This document shows positions 9,239 to 17,176 of a DNA stretch of 42,360 nt, one piece after another. Source of the stretch: Gammaproteobacteria bacterium (GTDB taxonomy: Bacteria > Pseudomonadota > Gammaproteobacteria > Steroidobacterales > Steroidobacteraceae); contig JAJFKF010000070.1 in the NCBI GenBank assembly GCA_021773365.1, positions 1 through 42,360 on the forward strand, given 5' to 3'. A model generated the notes under the pieces. It had not been told where the DNA came from, ran no database searches, and was given only the letters and a program-made list of their open reading frames with translations. The number at the start of each line of letters is the position of its first letter. The stretch's first letter is position 1. A program made the translations under genes and the position numbers.

Positions 9239-9258
9239 AAGTCAGCAGCGGATGCCGC
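9158..9258 (+). repeat. Direct repeat copy 1: 3' end of fecR (left of hipBA)
   Basis: This 101-bp segment matches 10937-11037 at 96 of 101 positions. The 74 bp from 9185 to 9258 are identical. The five differences all fall in the first 27 bp; four are silent third-codon changes and one changes Phe to Cys. Similarity stops abruptly after 9258. The pair brackets the hipBA module. Confidence 0.95.
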
Positions 9259-9299
9259 TATTCCCGCCTGCATCCACGCGGCTTGCTTGTCGCCCTGTT

Positions 9300-10547
9300 T
9301 CACTGAAAGTCGCGCGCCACACGCACATGCGCGTCCCGAACCTGTTTCAGTGAGCCGGGGCTCACGCCTGCTGCCCTGGCGAAAGTGGTCCATTTGCCCA
9401 CAGCCTCCTTCACTTCATCAGTGATCAGCCGCATCTGCTTGCGCGAAATGCCATGCCGCGCACCCAGTTTCTCCACATGATCGCGGGTGGGTTTGCGTCC
9501 CTCGCCTTCGATGTCGAGATAGTGCTCCCCGCCCGGACCCGGTGCGTACGTCAGATCATAGGATGGCGACAGGCGCCAGTTTCCAGACTCGTCCATGAGG
9601 TAGGCGTGCTGGCGTGTGTGATCGTCACGGTTGTGGGCGAGCACGTTGAAGACCATGCGCCGGAATGCGGCCATGACATCGCTGGTATCGCGCGTGATCG
9701 CGCGCGTGGCACGCAGAAGCGTGTCGTAGCTTGACGGCATCTGCGGAGGCGACTCGATGGCTCCGGACAGGGACACCATGTGCAATCGTGCCTGGGGCGA
9801 GGGCCGGTCGAAGCGCCGTGTCGCGAAATAGCCGGGCCCTTCTTTAGCGGGAATGAGCTTGTGCTCCGGAACGTTCAGCCCCGCCGCCTGCGCCATCGAT
9901 GCATAGGCGGATTCGAGCGGCCCGATATCGGCGGGATCTTCCAAGGCGCGGAACTTCACGATCCAGGCCGCATGGCCGGGTACGATCTCGCCGGAACCGA
10001 TCGATACATTTCCATTGTCATCGAAGCCGACGTGAATCTTCGGACGCGCGCCGCCCGACCCGCCCGCAAGACCCGCGAGGGTATCGCCAAGCCTGCCGTC
10101 GTTGCCGCTCAGCAGCACCGCCGCCTCCTCGGCCAGCGCATCGAGATCAAGCGTCTCGACCTCATCCCCGGGTGTCGTCGCCGGCTCGAACATGAGAGCG
10201 CCGCGCCCCGTTGCACCGACGAGCGCCAGTTGTTCGAGCCCCGTCAGTGAAGCGATGTCGACGCCCATCCTGCCGAGGCGCCTGCGCATGAGCCAATAGC
10301 CCCAGCCTTCCGGAAGCGCGTCCGCCAGAAAACCATGCAGGCCCTGAAAATGTCCCGTGCGCGCAGCGTGAAGGCCCGATTCCGGCGGGTAGTTGACAGC
10401 AGCAACAGCGAGGCCTTTCTCGATAGTGCCGGCGGACCACTCCAGTTGACCCACACCTTCGCTCATCGCCAGACGCGCCGCGGGCAGGGGCCTGCGCTCA
10501 TCGAAAGCGAGCGCAATATTGAGTGGCGTGCCGCGCTCGAACCTCAT
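9300..10547 (-). CDS. hipA: HipA-family serine/threonine kinase toxin
   Basis: This 415-residue protein is the kinase toxin of a HipBA type II toxin-antitoxin module. HipA toxins phosphorylate translation factors, classically glutamyl-tRNA synthetase, and cause growth arrest. Family motifs are in order: the glycine-rich loop GGSGGARPK (162-170), containing the serine that is autophosphorylated in E. coli HipA; the ATP-binding lysine in WIVKF (Lys198); the catalytic loop NVLAHNRDDHTRQHAYL (aspartates 308-309); and the metal-binding SPSYDL (Asp331). All key residues are present, so it looks active. It starts with ATG overlapping the hipB stop (ATGA). The module is bracketed by copies of the fecR 3' end, which suggests acquisition as a unit. 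Confidence 0.92.
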   Translation of the reverse strand: MRFERGTPLNIALAFDERRPLPAARLAMSEGVGQLEWSAGTIEKGLAVAAVNYPPESGLHAARTGHFQGLHGFLADALPEGWGYWLMRRRLGRMGVDIASLTGLEQLALVGATGRGALMFEPATTPGDEVETLDLDALAEEAAVLLSGNDGRLGDTLAGLAGGSGGARPKIHVGFDDNGNVSIGSGEIVPGHAAWIVKFRALEDPADIGPLESAYASMAQAAGLNVPEHKLIPAKEGPGYFATRRFDRPSPQARLHMVSLSGAIESPPQMPSSYDTLLRATRAITRDTSDVMAAFRRMVFNVLAHNRDDHTRQHAYLMDESGNWRLSPSYDLTYAPGPGGEHYLDIEGEGRKPTRDHVEKLGARHGISRKQMRLITDEVKEAVGKWTTFARAAGVSPGSLKQVRDAHVRVARDFQ

Positions 10548-10864
10548 GGGCGTCTGGCCTTGCGTGCGCGCAAGCGCTTTCGCGGCGCCGGGGTGAGCGC
10601 ACGTTGCCGTTCAAGCAGTTCATCCATGTTGCGTGCGGCGGGTACGGGGAAAAGCTCAAGCAGCCGCTCTTCGCACCTCAACGCGATGGCGGCGTTGACC
10701 AGATTCTCGATCGTCGCCTGCCCATGCGCCTCCATCCGCCGCCACGTCCGCAAGCCCATCCCGGCCCGCCGGGCAGCCTCCTCCTGCGACCAGTTCTGCC
10801 CCAGGCGCCGGGCGCGGATCGCCAGACCCAGTGCTTCGAGGAGTTCCGATGTGGTCTTTAGCAT
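10544..10864 (-). CDS. hipB: HipB-family antitoxin and autorepressor
   Basis: This is a 106-residue helix-turn-helix protein. The DNA-binding unit is LGLAIRARRLGQNWSQEEAA followed by RRAGMGLRTWRRMEAHGQAT, a classic XRE-type fold. The tail is rich in arginine and proline and would reach toward the kinase. HipB proteins neutralise HipA and repress their own promoter as dimers. The ATG at 10864 lies only a few bases downstream of the expected transcription start of the predicted promoter (see 10871-10924), so the message may be nearly leaderless. It overlaps hipA by four bases, the order and coupling typical of hipBA. Confidence 0.9.
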   Translation of the reverse strand: MLKTTSELLEALGLAIRARRLGQNWSQEEAARRAGMGLRTWRRMEAHGQATIENLVNAAIALRCEERLLELFPVPAARNMDELLERQRALTPAPRKRLRARKARRP

Positions 10865-10870
10865 GATGGG

Positions 10871-10924
10871 TCATATATGGCCTGAATAAGCTTATATGTC
10901 AATATAACTGGCCGTATATGGCCT
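10871..10924 (-). promoter_or_regulatory. hipBA promoter with repeated operator-like sites
   Basis: Reading leftward, a perfect -35 TTGACA (10902-10897) is followed by exactly 17 bp and a -10-like CATATA (10879-10874). The decamer TATATGGCCT occurs twice, at 10874-10883 and 10915-10924, 41 bp apart, so one copy covers the -10 and the other lies upstream of the -35. The second copy is part of GGCCGTATATGGCC. This spacing of about four helical turns fits cooperative HipB autorepression, which is inference. The transcription start would fall within about five bases of the hipB ATG. Confidence 0.65.
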
Positions 10925-10936
10925 ATCTGTATGGAA

Positions 10937-11037
10937 CCAGAGGCCATCGTGCGTTGCGTGGCGCAGGACCCGGCGCTGACGATACGGCGGGAAGGCGAAC
11001 GCATCGTCATTCGCTGAAAGTCAGCAGCGGATGCCGC
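10937..11037 (+). repeat. Direct repeat copy 2: orphan fecR 3' end (right of hipBA)
   Basis: This copy still encodes the last 26 residues of FecR (PEAIVRCVAQDPALTIRREG and onward to the TGA) and 20 bp beyond the stop, but has no gene in front of it. It differs from copy 1 at five sites near its left end, mostly silent, and is identical over its last 74 bp. The pattern suggests it derives from a related but not identical fecR allele or from the displaced original end. Confidence 0.95.
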
Positions 11038-11055
11038 ACGGACAGACGCCGGGAA

Positions 11056-11112
11056 TTGACATATACGTCAAGATTTCAGCGCAATCGGGCTTTTCTTGAC
11101 ATATAGATCAAG
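11056..11112. promoter_or_regulatory. Pair of palindromic TTGACATATA sites
   Basis: Two 18-bp sites, TTGACATATACGTCAAGA at 11056 and TTGACATATAGATCAAGA at 11096, differ at two bases and start 40 bp apart. Each is a partial palindrome (TTGAC/GTCAA in the first, CTTGA/TCAAG in the second). The same decamer TTGACATATA appears inverted at 10902-10893, where it forms the hipB -35. They probably bind a dimeric regulator, perhaps HipB, but that is inference from the shared motif. Confidence 0.5.
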
Positions 11113-11132
11113 AAAACGCCCTCGTCATTCCT

Positions 11133-14100
11133 TCACTGCGGCGGCGTCGCCAGCCGCATCCCCGTCTTCTGCCGCAGCAGCGCGTTGCGCGCCGCCCATT
11201 CCGCCGCCGGATCAAATGCCGCCAGAAAACGCGTCTCGCCGCCGATGTACACCGCCACCGGCACGCCGGCGCGCAGCAGGATGCGGTTGGAGGCCAGCGC
11301 CGGCACTCTCGCACCCGGCGTGACGATGCCGACCAGATTCAGCGGATCCGCGGCACAGATGGAAACAAACGATTCTTCCGCCGCCTGTTTGCGCACGCCA
11401 CGCAGAGCACCGACGGCATCCGGCAGCGCGTACTGCTCGCCGGTGAAGCCGGCAACAAACCGGCCGCCGCGGATCAGGCCCTGCGCCTCCAGCCGGCGGC
11501 AGGCGCGCAGCAGCTGGTACCAGGGGGGCAGCCAATCCGCCTCGCGCGCCAGCAGCCGCTTGAAGATCACGCCGTAGCGGCGCAGCAGTATCCATACGAT
11601 CTGCTCCACCTGCGCGGCCTGTGCGGTCTGCGCTGCCTCGGGCTGACGACGCACCAGTGTCCAGCGGCCGGCGTTCTCCATGCCGAACTGCGCCACGTAG
11701 CGGCGACGCGAGGCCAGACGGCGCTTGCGTTCGGCGGGCACCAGCAGGCCGCGCAGGCCGTTGAAGCTGTCGGAGCTGGCGATGCCGCAGGCGACCAGTT
11801 CGCCGAGACCGTCTTCGGCCTGGGCCTTCAACAGGCCCGCGCCGCCGAGAATCTCATCGAAGAACGAAGCGCCGTGAGTCTGGAGAAAGGTGGCAATGGA
11901 CCGGGCGGGATGGAAAAGACGGGACTTCGTTTCACCCGGATCTGCTTCCAGCCGCATATGTCCTGCTTCGCGGGCGGGTTCAGGATGAGAAACCACTCCG
12001 TCCGTTTGACGTGACACGCCGGCTCCCCCGCCAGGAGGAGAGGCGTCCGTGGAAGAAGCGGGGAAAGAGGAGAGGGACTGCCACAGAGGCCAGTTCCTGC
12101 GGGTCAACAGACTGATCGGCGTGGCCCGCACGGGCGCAGCGGTGGCGGTTTTCGGTGGCGTCAGTCGCGTCCACAGCACGCGGCCGGCCAGGCACAGCTG
12201 GTCCAGCCAGGCACGGTCATAGTCCTGCAATCGCGCCGGCAGGATGTCGGCTTCCCAGGAGACTGCCGCCGCCTCATAACCCTCGAGTTGTTCGATCACC
12301 GCCGCCAGCGCATCGACACCCTGCAGGCGCGGATCGCGTGTCACGCCCTGCCACTGCAGCAGGAAGCGCATGAAGTCCGCCGCGCTCACCGGCTCGATCT
12401 CGGCTCGCAGTGTCTTGATGGTGTAGCGATGGATGCGCGCCAGCAGACGGCGTTCGCACCATTCGGTTTCCGCGGGCTCCGGCGTGAAGCGCCCGCGCAG
12501 GGCGAAGCCTTCGCTTTCCAGCGCGATCAGCGCCTGTTCCACGGCGGTGCGCTCGACGCACAAGGATTCAGCCAGCGCGGTGACGGTGGCAGGGCCCACG
12601 CCCTGCAGACGGGCGCGAATCAGTTCGACCAGCGCCTCCTCGCGCGACCATTGGCGGCTGGCGTAATCCGGCGGCACTTCGACGACGGGATCGAGCCGGG
12701 CATCGGACAGCACTGCCAGCAATTGCGGTAATTGTTCGACGGCACACCAGAACACCATGCCCTCCCCGATCGGACCCACGCACAGTCGCGTGGCACGCCG
12801 ATCGGCCATCAGGGCATCAAAGTGTGCCTGCCAGCCGGGCGCACCTTCGGCGGCTGTCAGATAACCCACTGAAACCAGTGCGTCATGCAGCTCATCGGCA
12901 CTGTCCACCGACGGCCAGGCCTCCTCGCGCACCCGCGCGATGGCCGCCGGATCCAGCCGACCGAACTCATCGGCAGTCTGCGGATCCAGCCAGCGGCGCG
13001 AGGCCACCGCCTGCGTGCGCCGCTCCTCCAGCGGCGCATCGTCGAGAAAGGCATAGGGCCGCGCGTTGAGAATTTCCTGCGCCAGCGGCGAGGGATGCGG
13101 CAGATCACGCGCCAGCACGCGGCGTTCGCCGCGCTCGATGCCCTCGAGCAGCGCGATCAGTCCGTCGACATCCATGGCCTCGTGCAGACAGTCATCCAGC
13201 GTCTGATTGACCAGCGGATGGTCGGGGACTTCCCGCTCCCCGGTGAGATTCTCGGCGCAGGCCAGCTGGTCGGGGAAGACCACGGCAATCAGATCCTCGG
13301 CCATCATCCGCTGCAGCGGCGCCGGCGTCTTCTTCCCGCCTTGCGAACGGCGCACCGCCAGGGAGATGCTGGCATTCCAGCGCCAGCGGGTGGTGAACAA
13401 AGGTGCATCCAGCACAGCCTGCACCAGCACGTCTTTCACCGTGCGGCTGTTCAGGTACTTCGCCACCGATTCCAGCTCGAAGCTATGCGTCTCGCCCAGC
13501 GACAGCACGATGGCATCCTCGGTGGCCGCCGCCTGCAGCTCGAAGTTGAACGCCCGGCAGAAGCGCTTGCGCAGCGCCAGCCCGAAGGCACGGTTGATCC
13601 GCGCACCGAAGGGCGAATGAATCACCAGCTGCATGCCACCGGCCTCGTCGAAGAAGCGCTCCAGCACCAGCACATCCTGCTTGGGCAGCTCGCCCAGCAT
13701 GGCTTTGGCTGCGGCCAGGTACTCGGCGATCTGCTCCGCCGCCACGCGGCCGAGTCCCCGCTCACTCATCAGCCAGTGCACGGCTGCGGCGACGGCATCC
13801 CGCGCCGGCGCGGTGTCCGGTTCGCGTGCTGATCCGCCGGACAGCGCCTCGCCGGCGTCGTCGCGCGCCAGCTCACTCGCGGCAGATGACGAGTGCCCAG
13901 GCAGAACCGATTCCACCTCCGCCCGCAACCGCGACACCGCCATGGACAGCTCATCTGTTCGCGCCGGCGCCTCCCCCAGCCAGAACGGAATGGTCGGCGG
14001 CAATCCCTTCGCATCCTCCACGCGCACCTTGCCGGCCTCCACCCGCTGAATGCGATACGAACTGTTGCCCAGCTGGAAAATATCCCCCGCCATGCTCTCG

Positions 14101-15824
14101 ATGGCGAAGTCCTCGTTCAGCGTGCCGATAAAGGTCCCCGCCGGCTCCAGCACCACCTGGTAGTCCGCCGCATCCGGAATCGCCCCGCCGCAGGTGATGG
14201 CCGTGAGGCGCGCGCCCTTGCGCGGCCGCAGCCGCTTGTTGACCGCATCGCGATGCAGATAGGCACTGCGCCGGCCGCGGCGTGTGCTGTACCCCTCCGC
14301 CAGCACGCGCACCAGAGCGTCGAAGTCCTCCCGCCGCAGTTCCCGATACGGCCAGGCGCGACAGACCAGCGCATACAACTCGTCCTCGCCGTACTCCCGC
14401 GACGCCACCTCGGCGACGATCTGCTGCGCCAGCACGTCCAGCGGCTGGCGCGGAATCTTCAAACGATCCAGTTCCCCGCGGCGCACCGCATCCAGCAGCG
14501 CCGCGCACTCCACCAGCTCATCGCGGCTCAGCGGGAACAAACGTCCCTTCGGCACGCCGGTAATGCCGTGGTTCGCCCGCCCCACCCGCTGCAGCAACGC
14601 GGAAATCGACCGCGGGGTACCCAGCTGACACACCAGGTCCACATCGCCGATGTCGATGCCCAGCTCCAGCGAAGCGGTGGCCACCAGCACCTTCAACTGC
14701 CCGGACTTCAGCCGCTGCTCCGCATCCAGCCGCTGTTCCTTGGACAAACTGCCGTGATGCGCCGCCACCTGCGCCTCACCCAGCCGCTCGCTCAAGTGCC
14801 GTGTCACCCGCTCCACCATCCGCCGCGTATTGGCAAACACCAGCGCCGTGCGATGCGCATTGGCCAGCAAGGCCAGCTGGTCGTAGATGTTCTGCCACAC
14901 CTCCGCCGACATCACCGCCTCCAGCGGCGCATCCGGCAAGGCCAACTCCAGATCCCGCTGCCGCACATGCCCGCTGTCCACGATGACGCAATTCTGATCG
15001 GCATTCGCGGCGGCGTCGGAGAGGACGGCGGGAGTTATCCACATTTCCCCGTCACCGGGAGCGCCGCTGATTCGCGCGCCTGCATCGTTCGACTCGCCAG
15101 CCTGGCTACTTCCACTCCGAAGCGGCATTCCCGGGAAATGTGGATAACTCCCGCCGTCCTCTCCGACGCCGCCCCCACCCACCAGAAACCTCGCAACATC
15201 CTCAATGGGCTTCTGCGTAGCCGACAACCCGATCCGCTGCACCGGCCGCGCACACAACGCCCCCAGCCGCTCCAGCGACAACGCCAGATGCGAACCGCGC
15301 TTGGTCCCCGCCACCGCATGAATCTCATCGACGATGACGCTGCGCGTGGACGCCAGCATCCGCCGCCCCGACTCACTGGTCAGCAACAGATAAAGCGACT
15401 CCGGCGTAGTCACGAGAATATGCGGCGGCCGCCGCCGCATGGCCGCGCGAGCAGACTGATCAGTATCGCCCGTGCGCACCAGCGCGCGAATCTCCGGCGC
15501 CGGCAAACCCAGCCGCAGCAGTTCCTCGCTGATCCCCGACAAAGGAAGCTGAAGATTGCGCTGGATGTCATTCGACAACGCCTTCAACGGCGAGACGTAC
15601 ACCACCTGCGTCGTCTCTTCCAGCCGCCCCTCCACCGCCTGGCGCACCAGGTCATCGATGGCTGCAAGAAACGCCGCCAGCGTCTTGCCCGAACCGGTGG
15701 GCGCGGCGATCAGCGCATGCTGCCCGCTGCGAATGGCCGGCCAGGCCTGGAGCTGGGGCGCTGTAGGCGCGCGGAAAGCGCGGGCAAACCAGCCTGCGAC
15801 TGCGGTATGGAATGACTCGAGCAT
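11133..15824 (-). CDS. lhr: Lhr-family large ATP-dependent helicase
   Basis: This 1563-residue superfamily 2 helicase is of the long bacterial Lhr type. The motor core holds APTGSGKT (41-48), [16 protein letters not shown] with DEIH at 166-169, [23 protein letters not shown] and QRVGRANH. The long C-terminal DUF4547-type and winged-helix region follows. Lhr unwinds DNA and RNA:DNA hybrids and is tied to DNA repair. The start at 15824 has GGTGAG six bases upstream; the frame is open to 15956 but that extension has no similarity to Lhr. Two segments look foreign to the family: residues 218-272, encoded exactly by a palindromic element at 15009-15173, and a Pro/Ser/Gly-rich stretch encoded near 11910-12075. 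The frame is intact, so the protein may be functional despite both. Confidence 0.93.
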   Translation of the reverse strand: MLESFHTAVAGWFARAFRAPTAPQLQAWPAIRSGQHALIAAPTGSGKTLAAFLAAIDDLVRQAVEGRLEETTQVVYVSPLKALSNDIQRNLQLPLSGISEELLRLGLPAPEIRALVRTGDTDQSARAAMRRRPPHILVTTPESLYLLLTSESGRRMLASTRSVIVDEIHAVAGTKRGSHLALSLERLGALCARPVQRIGLSATQKPIEDVARFLVGGGGVGEDGGSYPHFPGMPLRSGSSQAGESNDAGARISGAPGDGEMWITPAVLSDAAANADQNCVIVDSGHVRQRDLELALPDAPLEAVMSAEVWQNIYDQLALLANAHRTALVFANTRRMVERVTRHLSERLGEAQVAAHHGSLSKEQRLDAEQRLKSGQLKVLVATASLELGIDIGDVDLVCQLGTPRSISALLQRVGRANHGITGVPKGRLFPLSRDELVECAALLDAVRRGELDRLKIPRQPLDVLAQQIVAEVASREYGEDELYALVCRAWPYRELRREDFDALVRVLAEGYSTRRGRRSAYLHRDAVNKRLRPRKGARLTAITCGGAIPDAADYQVVLEPAGTFIGTLNEDFAIESMAGDIFQLGNSSYRIQRVEAGKVRVEDAKGLPPTIPFWLGEAPARTDELSMAVSRLRAEVESVLPGHSSSAASELARDDAGEALSGGSAREPDTAPARDAVAAAVHWLMSERGLGRVAAEQIAEYLAAAKAMLGELPKQDVLVLERFFDEAGGMQLVIHSPFGARINRAFGLALRKRFCRAFNFELQAAATEDAIVLSLGETHSFELESVAKYLNSRTVKDVLVQAVLDAPLFTTRWRWNASISLAVRRSQGGKKTPAPLQRMMAEDLIAVVFPDQLACAENLTGEREVPDHPLVNQTLDDCLHEAMDVDGLIALLEGIERGERRVLARDLPHPSPLAQEILNARPYAFLDDAPLEERRTQAVASRRWLDPQTADEFGRLDPAAIARVREEAWPSVDSADELHDALVSVGYLTAAEGAPGWQAHFDALMADRRATRLCVGPIGEGMVFWCAVEQLPQLLAVLSDARLDPVVEVPPDYASRQWSREEALVELIRARLQGVGPATVTALAESLCVERTAVEQALIALESEGFALRGRFTPEPAETEWCERRLLARIHRYTIKTLRAEIEPVSAADFMRFLLQWQGVTRDPRLQGVDALAAVIEQLEGYEAAAVSWEADILPARLQDYDRAWLDQLCLAGRVLWTRLTPPKTATAAPVRATPISLLTRRNWPLWQSLSSFPASSTDASPPGGGAGVSRQTDGVVSHPEPAREAGHMRLEADPGETKSRLFHPARSIATFLQTHGASFFDEILGGAGLLKAQAEDGLGELVACGIASSDSFNGLRGLLVPAERKRRLASRRRYVAQFGMENAGRWTLVRRQPEAAQTAQAAQVEQIVWILLRRYGVIFKRLLAREADWLPPWYQLLRACRRLEAQGLIRGGRFVAGFTGEQYALPDAVGALRGVRKQAAEESFVSICAADPLNLVGIVTPGARVPALASNRILLRAGVPVAVYIGGETRFLAAFDPAAEWAARNALLRQKTGMRLATPPQ
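15009..15173. repeat. 165-bp palindromic element inserted in frame in lhr
   Basis: Two perfect inverted arms of 41 bp (15009-15049 and 15133-15173) flank an 83-bp centre. The total of 165 bp is 55 codons, so the lhr frame is preserved. The translated insert has no helicase character and sits between [16 protein letters not shown] and the family sequence [16 protein letters not shown]. Each arm contains the nonamer TTATCCACA (15035-15043 and, inverted, 15139-15147). The layout recalls Rickettsia palindromic elements that insert into genes; the sequence itself is different. Confidence 0.85.
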
Positions 15825-15955
15825 GGAAGACTCACCATACTCCAGCGCCGGGGCAACTGAAAAAGTCCATCCGTTACAACAGGTTAACGGGGCGTCAATC
15901 CAGGGCTCGGGACTCGAAACGCCCGCGCGGCAATCCGTCGCGGACTGGCTGAACA

Positions 15956-16012
15956 AATTCGAGTTGACTCGAATTTAGACATGCATAAAATCGAGTCCAC
16001 TCTAATTTTTAC
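15956..16012 (+). promoter_or_regulatory. Promoter with tandem palindromic operators before the AAA ATPase
   Basis: A perfect 20-bp palindrome AATTCGAGTTGACTCGAATT lies at 15956-15975. A degenerate second copy (TCGAGTCCACTCTAA) starts 32 bp downstream, at 15991, and each copy is followed by ACATGC, so the whole unit is a 32-bp tandem repeat. The first palindrome contains a -35 (TTGACT, 15964-15969), with a -10 TAAAAT at 15986-15991 after 16 bp. A dimeric repressor bound to the palindromes would cover the promoter and the start of transcription. The ATPase ATG is at 16021. Confidence 0.65.
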
Positions 16013-16020
16013 ATGCGGCC

Positions 16021-17157
16021 ATGAAGCGTTATCTGACCAGCCCAATCCGACAGGATTTGCGGGAAAAGATGGTTTTCCTGGGTGGCCCGCGCCAGGTCGG
16101 CAAAACCACCCTTGCGCTCAACCTCATTCCGCAGGCGGATGAGACCCACCCCGCGTACCTGAGCTGGGACGTGCCCGCCAGTCAGCGACTGCTGCTGGAC
16201 GGGGGACTTCCCGCCGACCAGCCTCTGATCATCCTGGACGAAATCCACAAATACAGAGGCTGGCGCAATCTCGTAAAAGGTTTCTACGACCACTACAAGT
16301 CACACAAGCAATTCCTGATAACCGGCTCCGCGCGGCTCGATCACTACCGCCGGGGAGGCGACTCCCTGCAGGGCCGCTACCACTACTACCGGCTGCACCC
16401 GTTGTCGCTGCACGAACTCAGCGCCAGACCCCGGTCATCGGACCTTGAAACCCTGATGAAATTCGGCGGCTTTCCCGAGCCCTTCCTCAAACAGGACACG
16501 CGGCACTGGAAGCGCTGGCAACGGGAACGCCAGAGTCGCGTCATCCAGGAAGACCTCATCAGCCTGGAACACGTCCGGGAAATCTCCCAGTTGCAGCTGC
16601 TCGCGCAAATGCTGCCACAACGGGTCGGCTCCGTGCTCTCGATCGCCAACCTGAGACAGGATCTGTCAGTCGCGTTCGAAACCGCCGACAAATGGGTGAC
16701 GATCTTCGAGAACCTGTACTACTGCTTCAGAATCATGCCCTACGGCTTGCCGCACCTGCGGGCCGTGAAGAAGGAACGGAAGCTGTATCTTTGGGACTGG
16801 TCGCTGTGTGAGGACGAAGCGGTGAGGTTCGAGAACCTGGTGGCCTCACACCTGCTCAAGTACTGCCATTTTCGCGAGGACACCGAAGGCGATGAGATGT
16901 CCCTGCGGTTCCTGCGCGACGCCAGCGGCAGGGAAATCGATTTCATCGTACTGCGAAACGGCAAACCTGAATTCGCCGTCGAATGCAAAAGCGGCGATCG
17001 CGCTCTGAGCAGGAACATCGCCTACTTTGCACAACGCACGGCCATCCCGAAGTTCTATCAGACTCACCTCCGGACCAACGGCGAAGACACTGAATGGCCT
17101 GATGCCAAGGCGCGCATCATTCCGTTTCTCAGGCTTTGCGAGCTACTCAAACTCTGA
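16021..17157 (+). CDS. AAA_14/DUF4143 family ATPase
   Basis: This 378-residue protein has an N-terminal P-loop domain with Walker A GGPRQVGKTTLAL (residues 21-33) and Walker B PLIILDEIHKY. The arginine-bearing strand FLITGSARLDHYRRGGDSLQ is the AAA_14 hallmark, and GRYHYYRLHPLSLHEL follows. The C-terminal DUF4143 region ends in a PD-(D/E)XK-like strand pattern (GREIDFIVLRNG, then FAVECKSGD), as in relatives. The family is widespread in bacteria and archaea, usually as single genes, and its function is unknown; roles in defence or selfish addiction have been suggested. It is divergent from lhr, with 196 bp between the starts, and its own promoter carries tandem palindromes. Confidence 0.88.
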   Translation: MKRYLTSPIRQDLREKMVFLGGPRQVGKTTLALNLIPQADETHPAYLSWDVPASQRLLLDGGLPADQPLIILDEIHKYRGWRNLVKGFYDHYKSHKQFLITGSARLDHYRRGGDSLQGRYHYYRLHPLSLHELSARPRSSDLETLMKFGGFPEPFLKQDTRHWKRWQRERQSRVIQEDLISLEHVREISQLQLLAQMLPQRVGSVLSIANLRQDLSVAFETADKWVTIFENLYYCFRIMPYGLPHLRAVKKERKLYLWDWSLCEDEAVRFENLVASHLLKYCHFREDTEGDEMSLRFLRDASGREIDFIVLRNGKPEFAVECKSGDRALSRNIAYFAQRTAIPKFYQTHLRTNGEDTEWPDAKARIIPFLRLCELLKL

Positions 17158-17176
17158 GCGCTGCCGTCGGCATGGA

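Noticed and set aside
13893-15815. Open frame of about 640 codons on the plus strand opposite lhr
   Set aside because: It is antisense to a helicase with every expected motif, is rich in Arg, His and Gln as GC-rich shadow frames are, and has no recognisable domain.
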